From positions 53,722 through 104,626 of the forward strand of contig NZFW01000037.1 in assembly GCA_002690805.1 (NCBI GenBank): 50,905 bases of DNA. The letters run 5' to 3'. The stretch is from Flavobacteriaceae bacterium (GTDB taxonomy: Bacteria; Bacteroidota; Bacteroidia; Flavobacteriales; Flavobacteriaceae). The translations under genes and the position numbers were made by a program. This document shows, piece after piece, positions 45,956 to 50,905 of the stretch (its first letter is position 1; every line of letters begins with the position of its first letter). Under the pieces are notes generated by a model. That model ran no database searches. It saw nothing but the letters and a program-made list of their open reading frames with translations, and was not told the origin of the DNA.

Positions 45956-47260
45956 TTATTTCTTTTTAGGGATGATCCAAAAATTGTTTTCACTTGTTCC
46001 ATCTAAATTATTGGTAATAACCCTTTCAACAATAGATATACCTTTTGCTGCCATGTCTTCAAAAGTATCTATTCCATTATTTTTAAAACCTTCCCTAGTT
46101 CTGTGAATATTAAACTTATTAGACAGTTGAATTGGGAACATTGCTTCTATTTTTTTTTTACCGTAAATAAAACCTAATAATCCTCCCCAGGTTGCGGTTG
46201 GATTATCAGAATCCCAGCCACACAAAGTTCCTATTTTTATGGTTTGTTTAAAATCTCCTTCACCATAAAATAAACTTACCAAGCTTGCTGCATAATTTAT
46301 CCCTGCGGCAAAACATCCATTACAATATATATTTTTGGAAGTTATATTATATCCATCTTTTTCTAAAACTTGGTATCTATTATAAATAGAATCTCTAGTT
46401 TGCTCCCAGGAAATATTTGATTCGTATTTAGATTTTACATAATCATACATCTTTGAAGCATAAGAATCTGATGGAAGTCTTTTTCTTGCCTCAGAAGCCA
46501 GCCAATTAATTTGTGTTTTTTTATCTTGATTTTCATCAATACTTGAAGCTAGCGAATGCATTGTTACATAAAATTCTGATATCCAAGCTGCGTCTTTTTG
46601 TGCAGTAGTTCTAATTGGAAGAAAAGACATTTTGAGTGCGAATTCTGGTCTTGTTGGGGAGAATAATCCAAATATTTCAGTTGTTAATTGTGCATCTATC
46701 ATATTGAAATGCTCATTATTTCTTTGGTTACTTGTCTCTGGAGGAAGAATTCCTTCTTTCATTAAATCAAATGCTTTTTGATTTGAAACCCAGAGGAAGT
46801 TCTCTTCTTCATGTTTGATGTGTTTTATCCATCCATCTCGTATCATTTTTGGTGTTAAAATGGCCGTCTCATTTTCAAATAACAAATGCTGATAAATGTA
46901 TTCTATATCTGTATCATCATCTGCCCCCCAAACCTCTGTAGAATCTCTCAAAACAAAGTCTATATTTTCTGATAAATCACTTGGCATACCCTCTCCCCAT
47001 ATGCTTGGTAAATCTTTTTTACCCCAATCTTCTCTTGTATAAAAATCTCCTGTTTTTATTTCACCTATATTTCCAATTTTATCCATTTCTGTAACCAGAC
47101 CTGTCCAGTTTGCAATGCATTGTCCTAACCAAAAACCATAAAGTTTTTCAGAATAATCATCTTTAGAAATAATAGTAGAGTTTGCCTTTTTAATTTTTTT
47201 ACCTCCTTTACAAGAATTACATGTAAATATTAGACACAAACAAATAATGATTTTTTTCAT
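45956..47260 (-). CDS. ADP-ribosylglycohydrolase-family lipoprotein
   Basis: A 434-residue exported lipoprotein (MKKIIICLCLIFTCNSC, lipobox CNSC). The ADP-ribosyl(glyco)hydrolase fold is indicated by FWLGQCIANWTG at the N-terminus, the binuclear-metal acidic motif WGADDDTDIEYIYQ (about 105-118), and the C-terminal LCGWDSDNPTATWGGLLG, which supplies the other metal ligands. Cytoplasmic relatives remove ADP-ribose from proteins or dinitrogenase reductase; a lipid-anchored version more likely acts on extracellular ADP-ribose-like or nucleoside ligands (inference). The EEP enzyme follows without a gap. Confidence 0.9.
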   Translation of the reverse strand: MKKIIICLCLIFTCNSCKGGKKIKKANSTIISKDDYSEKLYGFWLGQCIANWTGLVTEMDKIGNIGEIKTGDFYTREDWGKKDLPSIWGEGMPSDLSENIDFVLRDSTEVWGADDDTDIEYIYQHLLFENETAILTPKMIRDGWIKHIKHEEENFLWVSNQKAFDLMKEGILPPETSNQRNNEHFNMIDAQLTTEIFGLFSPTRPEFALKMSFLPIRTTAQKDAAWISEFYVTMHSLASSIDENQDKKTQINWLASEARKRLPSDSYASKMYDYVKSKYESNISWEQTRDSIYNRYQVLEKDGYNITSKNIYCNGCFAAGINYAASLVSLFYGEGDFKQTIKIGTLCGWDSDNPTATWGGLLGFIYGKKKIEAMFPIQLSNKFNIHRTREGFKNNGIDTFEDMAAKGISIVERVITNNLDGTSENNFWIIPKKK

Positions 47261-47309
47261 ACTCTTAAAGATAACTAATACCCGATTTTAAAAGAAAGAG
47301 ATTGCCCGT

Positions 47310-50300
47310 TTATTGAATTGTAATTGTTCCAACCATTCCTCCGTGAAGTGAACACTGATAATAAAATGTTCCTGTTGAAGTTGGTGTCCAGCTTATAGTT
47401 TGATTAGTTGTTCCGTTGTTGGTTATTCCACTTATCTGATTTCCAGTACCAGTTCCAGCTGAGGTTTTGAGGTAAAAAGGATGGCCAGAGGCATTCACTT
47501 CAAAATTAATAGTATCTCCTACTTCAAAAGTTAAGTTTGGATCATTTCCTGATATATTTCCATTTCTATCTGTTCCACTTAACGTATAATTAGAGCTACT
47601 AGATGCTGTAACATTTATACTAAATGACTTTGGACATCTTCCCCAGATTGGTTTGTTAGCATCGGTTAGATTTGAATTTGTTACAAAATTTTCTGGTTCT
47701 GATGTAATATTTGTAACGCACCATCCAGATAAGTCTTGGTTAAAAGCATCAGCGCTATAAAACATATAACCCATATCAGTCACACTAGAAGTATTCCATC
47801 CTCCTATATATTGATTAAATGCATCAGCATTAGTAAACATAAAATACATATTAGTCACACTTGAAACATCCCAACCTCCTATGTCTTGATTAAATGCTGA
47901 ATTTGAAGCAAACATTTGCCTCATAGTTGTAACGCTTGAAACATCCCAACCTCCTATATCTTGATTAAATAAAGTCCCATTACCAAACATACCGGTCATA
48001 TCAGTCACTCTAGACACATCCCAATTATAAATATCCTGATTAAAAGCACCTGCTCTATGAAACATATAACCCATATCAGTCACACTAGAAGTATTCCAAT
48101 CCCCAATACCCTGATTGAATGCACTTGCAACCATAAACATTTGCTTCATAGTTGTAACGCTTGAAACATCCCAATATTCTATATTTTGATTAAATGAAGA
48201 TGCCCCCCAAAACATCTCTTTCATATCCAAAACACCAGAAGTATCCCAGCTTCCTATATCTTGATTAAATGATGCTGTGCCTGACATTGTGCCACTCATA
48301 CTAATCACACTTGATGTATCCCAATTACCAATGTCTTGATCAAATGATCTTGCATTTACAAACATTTCAATCATAGAAGTAACATTTGAGGTGTCCCAAC
48401 TACTTATGTCTTGATCAAACTCTGTTTTATCTTCAAAAATTTGACTCATATCGGTCACATAGGAAGTACACACACAAGTAACATCCTCATCATTTGCAAC
48501 CATTGTTCTTAAAGTTGCTTCATCCACTACCGTGTATTCTTTATCTCCTATAGTTTTAGTAAAACCAATTTCAGCATTTGGACATTTTACAGTAACACCA
48601 TTAGTATCTAAGTAAATATCATTATTTGAATCACTTCCCTCTTCTGGACATGTTCCCCAAATAGGCTTATTTTCATCTGTGAGTGCAGAAAGATTAGTAA
48701 AGTTATCTGGTTCAGACGTTATATTAGTAACACACCATCCAGTAAGATCTTGATTGAATACATTTGGAATATCAAATTGAGAACCAAACATCCAATCCAT
48801 ACTAGTCACACTAGATACATCCCAATTTCCAATATCTTGATTAAAAGCAGCTGTGCCTTTGAACATATAGTCCATTTGAGTAACTTTCGAGGTGTTCCAA
48901 TTGCCTAAATCTTGATTAAAGAAGGACAAGTCTTCAAACATAAAACTCATATCAGTCACATTCGAGGTATTCCAACTCCCTATATCTTGATTAAAAGCTG
49001 TTCCTTGAGTAAACATCCCCTTCATACTTGTAACATTTGAAACATCCCAATTACCAATATTTTGATTAAACAAACTACCTGCAAACATATATTCCATTTT
49101 AGTAACATTAGAAGTATTCCAATTACCTATGTTTTGGTTAAATAATGAGGTTCCTCCAAAACCTTTGAACATAAAAGACATACCGGTTACACTTGATGTA
49201 TCCCAATCTCCTATATCTTGATTAAAAGGACAATTAGAAAACATATTATTCATATAAATTACATTTGATGTATTCCACGACCCAATGTTTTGATTAAAAG
49301 CAGAAGCGTCTTCAAACATTTGACCCATATTTGTTACACTCGAAGTATCCCAATTTCCAATATCTTGATTGAAAGAAATTGCGCCTTTAAACATTTTTTC
49401 CATATCTATAACTTTTGAAGTATTCCAGTCTCCAATATCTTGATTGAAAATATATGTGCCATAAAACATATCATCCATTTTGATTACACTTGATGTGTCC
49501 CAGCCTCCTATATCACGATTAAACTTATTTGTGTTAGCTAACATATTTGACATAACTTCTACACTAGATGTATTCCAGTAACTAATATCCTGATTAAATT
49601 CAATTGCTAAATCAAACATCCAACCCATATCGGTTACATTTGATGTGTCCCAGCTACTTATGTCTTGGTTAAATGTATTTGGATTTTCCACAGATCCAAT
49701 AAAAAGGTAACTCATATCAGTAACATAGGAAGTACACACACAAGTAACATCCTCATCATTTGCAACCATTGTTCTTAAAGTTGCTCCGTCTACTACAGTA
49801 TATTCCTTATCTCCTATAATTCCAGTATCTCCAATATTTGATTCATCACATCGAACTGTCACTCCATTAGACCCCAAGTAAATTCCTGCTCCTTCTTGAT
49901 AATCATCATCTTCTTCACTCTCCACTGTTCCTTGAAACCCTCCGGTTACACTAATAGCAAAATTAAAATTACTCCAGGAGCTAGTTGTTACATTTTGAGT
50001 AAGCTCAATATTACTTATTGTTCCATAACCAACTAGTTCTAATTCAGTATTAGACTTTACATCAAAAGTTCCATCTACTTGACCTGAAAATGTATTTACA
50101 GTATAACTATAATTTCTTCTAAATGTCATACTATATGCTCCCCAAGATTGTTTATTTTGTGTTCTCTTTCTGATCTTCCATTTTCCTACTACTCTATCAA
50201 ATAAATCGTACTCAAAGTTTGCCTGTATTGTTTTTGATTCTGTTAGTGTTAACTCAAGGGGAATTTGAGTAGGATCTGCATCCCCGATATCTCCACCCCA

Positions 50301-50905
50301 GGAAACAAACCCAGATCCTTCTGCCGCTTGTGGGGTTAGCGTAACAGTATCTCCATAATAATAGTCTGTACCTCGGGAGGTAACTAACTCCTCTAATACT
50401 TCTCCATCTCCATCCACTTCTATTTCAAGATTAACTACAATTAACTCAAAGACTGCAGTAATACTTTTCGATGAATTAATCTCTATCTCTAATGGATTGT
50501 CAGTAGAGGTTATATCACCACTCCATCCAGAAAAGGAATATCCTTCACCCGGGGTGGCTGTAAGCCTAACGACACTTCCAGAATTATAATCTGATCTTCC
50601 CGATGAGATAAGTTCTTCACTGATACTCCCTTCTCCTTCTGTGGAGAGTGTCAAACCATACTTTACTTTAGCAAAATTAGCTGACAACAACTGATCGTTC
50701 ATTACCGTTATAGTGAGTGGGTTTTGTGTAGATCCATTTGACCAGTTAACAAACTGATATTCTGGATCTGCAGTAGCTGTAATGGTAACTGATTTTCCTT
50801 CAGCATACTCTCCTCCTGTTGTACTTACTGATCCTCCAACACTGGCAGAAATAGATAATAAAAACCTTGGCGGTTCATCCTTGGTACAAGAAAATACTAT
50901 AAGTA
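47310..50905 (-). CDS. Giant surface lipoprotein: InlB-type repeats, two DUF285 arrays, C-terminal cupredoxin; 5'-truncated
   Basis: The frame is open to the window edge, so about 1197 residues are visible and the start lies just outside. The first visible codons read [12 protein letters not shown], a lipobox. Three divergent InlB B-type repeats follow, in the region 50905-50190 (e.g. [20 protein letters not shown]). After an uncharacterised beta-rich spacer come two blocks, each with a header ([30 protein letters not shown]), a DUF285 array (unit [20 protein letters not shown]) and a tail ([11 protein letters not shown]...KPIWGxCP). The last 103 residues form a cupredoxin domain with type-1 copper ligands in SGHPFY and YQCSLHGGM. 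No type IX secretion tail is evident. It is probably a cell-surface adhesin-like protein; the ligand is unknown. Confidence 0.88.
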   Translation of the reverse strand, partial: LIVFSCTKDEPPRFLLSISASVGGSVSTTGGEYAEGKSVTITATADPEYQFVNWSNGSTQNPLTITVMNDQLLSANFAKVKYGLTLSTEGEGSISEELISSGRSDYNSGSVVRLTATPGEGYSFSGWSGDITSTDNPLEIEINSSKSITAVFELIVVNLEIEVDGDGEVLEELVTSRGTDYYYGDTVTLTPQAAEGSGFVSWGGDIGDADPTQIPLELTLTESKTIQANFEYDLFDRVVGKWKIRKRTQNKQSWGAYSMTFRRNYSYTVNTFSGQVDGTFDVKSNTELELVGYGTISNIELTQNVTTSSWSNFNFAISVTGGFQGTVESEEDDDYQEGAGIYLGSNGVTVRCDESNIGDTGIIGDKEYTVVDGATLRTMVANDEDVTCVCTSYVTDMSYLFIGSVENPNTFNQDISSWDTSNVTDMGWMFDLAIEFNQDISYWNTSSVEVMSNMLANTNKFNRDIGGWDTSSVIKMDDMFYGTYIFNQDIGDWNTSKVIDMEKMFKGAISFNQDIGNWDTSSVTNMGQMFEDASAFNQNIGSWNTSNVIYMNNMFSNCPFNQDIGDWDTSSVTGMSFMFKGFGGTSLFNQNIGNWNTSNVTKMEYMFAGSLFNQNIGNWDVSNVTSMKGMFTQGTAFNQDIGSWNTSNVTDMSFMFEDLSFFNQDLGNWNTSKVTQMDYMFKGTAAFNQDIGNWDVSSVTSMDWMFGSQFDIPNVFNQDLTGWCVTNITSEPDNFTNLSALTDENKPIWGTCPEEGSDSNNDIYLDTNGVTVKCPNAEIGFTKTIGDKEYTVVDEATLRTMVANDEDVTCVCTSYVTDMSQIFEDKTEFDQDISSWDTSNVTSMIEMFVNARSFDQDIGNWDTSSVISMSGTMSGTASFNQDIGSWDTSGVLDMKEMFWGASSFNQNIEYWDVSSVTTMKQMFMVASAFNQGIGDWNTSSVTDMGYMFHRAGAFNQDIYNWDVSRVTDMTGMFGNGTLFNQDIGGWDVSSVTTMRQMFASNSAFNQDIGGWDVSSVTNMYFMFTNADAFNQYIGGWNTSSVTDMGYMFYSADAFNQDLSGWCVTNITSEPENFVTNSNLTDANKPIWGRCPKSFSINVTASSSSNYTLSGTDRNGNISGNDPNLTFEVGDTINFEVNASGHPFYLKTSAGTGTGNQISGITNNGTTNQTISWTPTSTGTFYYQCSLHGGMVGTITIQ
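47700..48463 (-). repeat. DUF285 tandem array 2 (about 10 units)
   Basis: About 10 units with the same pattern as array 1, several nearly identical in DNA (for example the units with [10 protein letters not shown] at about 47760 and 48065), and the same terminal [12 protein letters not shown] unit. Length is very regular at 25 residues. This array looks younger than array 1. Confidence 0.85.
48458..48519. repeat. 62-base exact direct repeat, copy A
   Basis: This sequence recurs without change at 49724-49785, offset 1266 bases. It encodes the header residues preceding each DUF285 array ([15 protein letters not shown]) and shows that the header-array-tail block was duplicated within the gene. 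Confidence 0.85.
48715..49730 (-). repeat. DUF285 tandem array 1 (about 13 units)
   Basis: About 13 units of 24-29 residues (roughly 75 bases) follow the pattern V-T-x-M-x-x-M-F-x(5-6)-F-N-Q-D-I-G-x-W-D/N-T/V-S. Units are diverged at DNA level, and their lengths vary by insertions such as GFGGTS. A diverged terminal unit ends in [13 protein letters not shown]. Confidence 0.85.
49724..49785. repeat. 62-base exact direct repeat, copy B
   Basis: Second copy of the element at 48458-48519. Flanking header sequence is similar but diverged, so the identical core is either recent or kept by gene conversion. Confidence 0.85.

Noticed and set aside
47700-49730. Regular ~75-base repeats as a CRISPR array
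   Set aside because: The repeats are diverged, in frame throughout and encode DUF285 units; there are no unique spacers of constant length and no cas genes.

Overview
The window is about 51 kb of AT-rich chromosomal DNA (G+C near 30 % by eye) from a marine flavobacterium (phylum Bacteroidota). Four signs point there. The gene order is flavobacterial (flippase-like/radA, ileS-dksA-lspA, uvrC-DUF3108-M23-pgi, pdxA-DUF177-rpmF-fabH-accB-accC). Shine-Dalgarno sequences are almost absent. Promoters fit the Bacteroidota pattern TTTG-N17-TANNTTTG. A methionine-tuned proteorhodopsin sits beside blh. Genes are packed very tightly, with repeated start/stop overlaps and convergent 3' overlaps, as in streamlined surface-ocean lineages. 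I see no tRNA, rRNA, CRISPR array, transposase or prophage.

Layout. 1-17962 is a mainly forward housekeeping block: a 5'-truncated flippase-like protein, radA, gdhA, recO, a TonB-dependent receptor, ileS, a DksA/TraR-type regulator, an exported protein that appears to start at ATA, lspA, a 5-formyl-THF cyclo-ligase (reverse), uvrC without its usual cysteine cluster, a DUF3108 protein, an M23 lipoprotein and pgi. 18032-28603 holds recJ, rsmI and a hypothetical gene (reverse), tdk, alr and asd (forward), then the reverse fatty-acid/L32 operon and pdxA. 28669-33325 holds ribE, a Na+/H+ antiporter, a short structured transcript with a 21-codon ORF behind an exceptionally strong ribosome-binding site, etfBA and a divergent TetR-type regulator.

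33303-50905 is more accessory. It contains a CotH-type kinase lipoprotein divergent from DUF4956 and DUF2490 genes; a GHMP sugar kinase/nucleotidyltransferase pair; an esterase lipoprotein; blh and proteorhodopsin, transcribed divergently; a promoter-led operon of a Tat-type Rieske lipoprotein, a b561-like membrane protein and YceI; an EamA exporter; an exported DsrE-like protein; an ADP-ribosylglycohydrolase lipoprotein with an exported EEP-family phosphatase/nuclease; and a giant surface lipoprotein, cut by the window edge, with three InlB-type repeats, two DUF285 arrays and a C-terminal cupredoxin domain.

How the parts work together. Blh cleaves beta-carotene to retinal for the rhodopsin, a light-driven proton pump, and an Na+/H+ antiporter is encoded about 11 kb away. 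EtfAB and the Rieske/b561/YceI group handle electrons. The accessory half is rich in exported lipoproteins, which suggests a particle- or polymer-interacting lifestyle. The points most worth a second look are the short SD-led transcript (about 30622-30803), the ATA-start gene (10471-11079), the cysteine-less UvrC, and the DUF285-cupredoxin lipoprotein.
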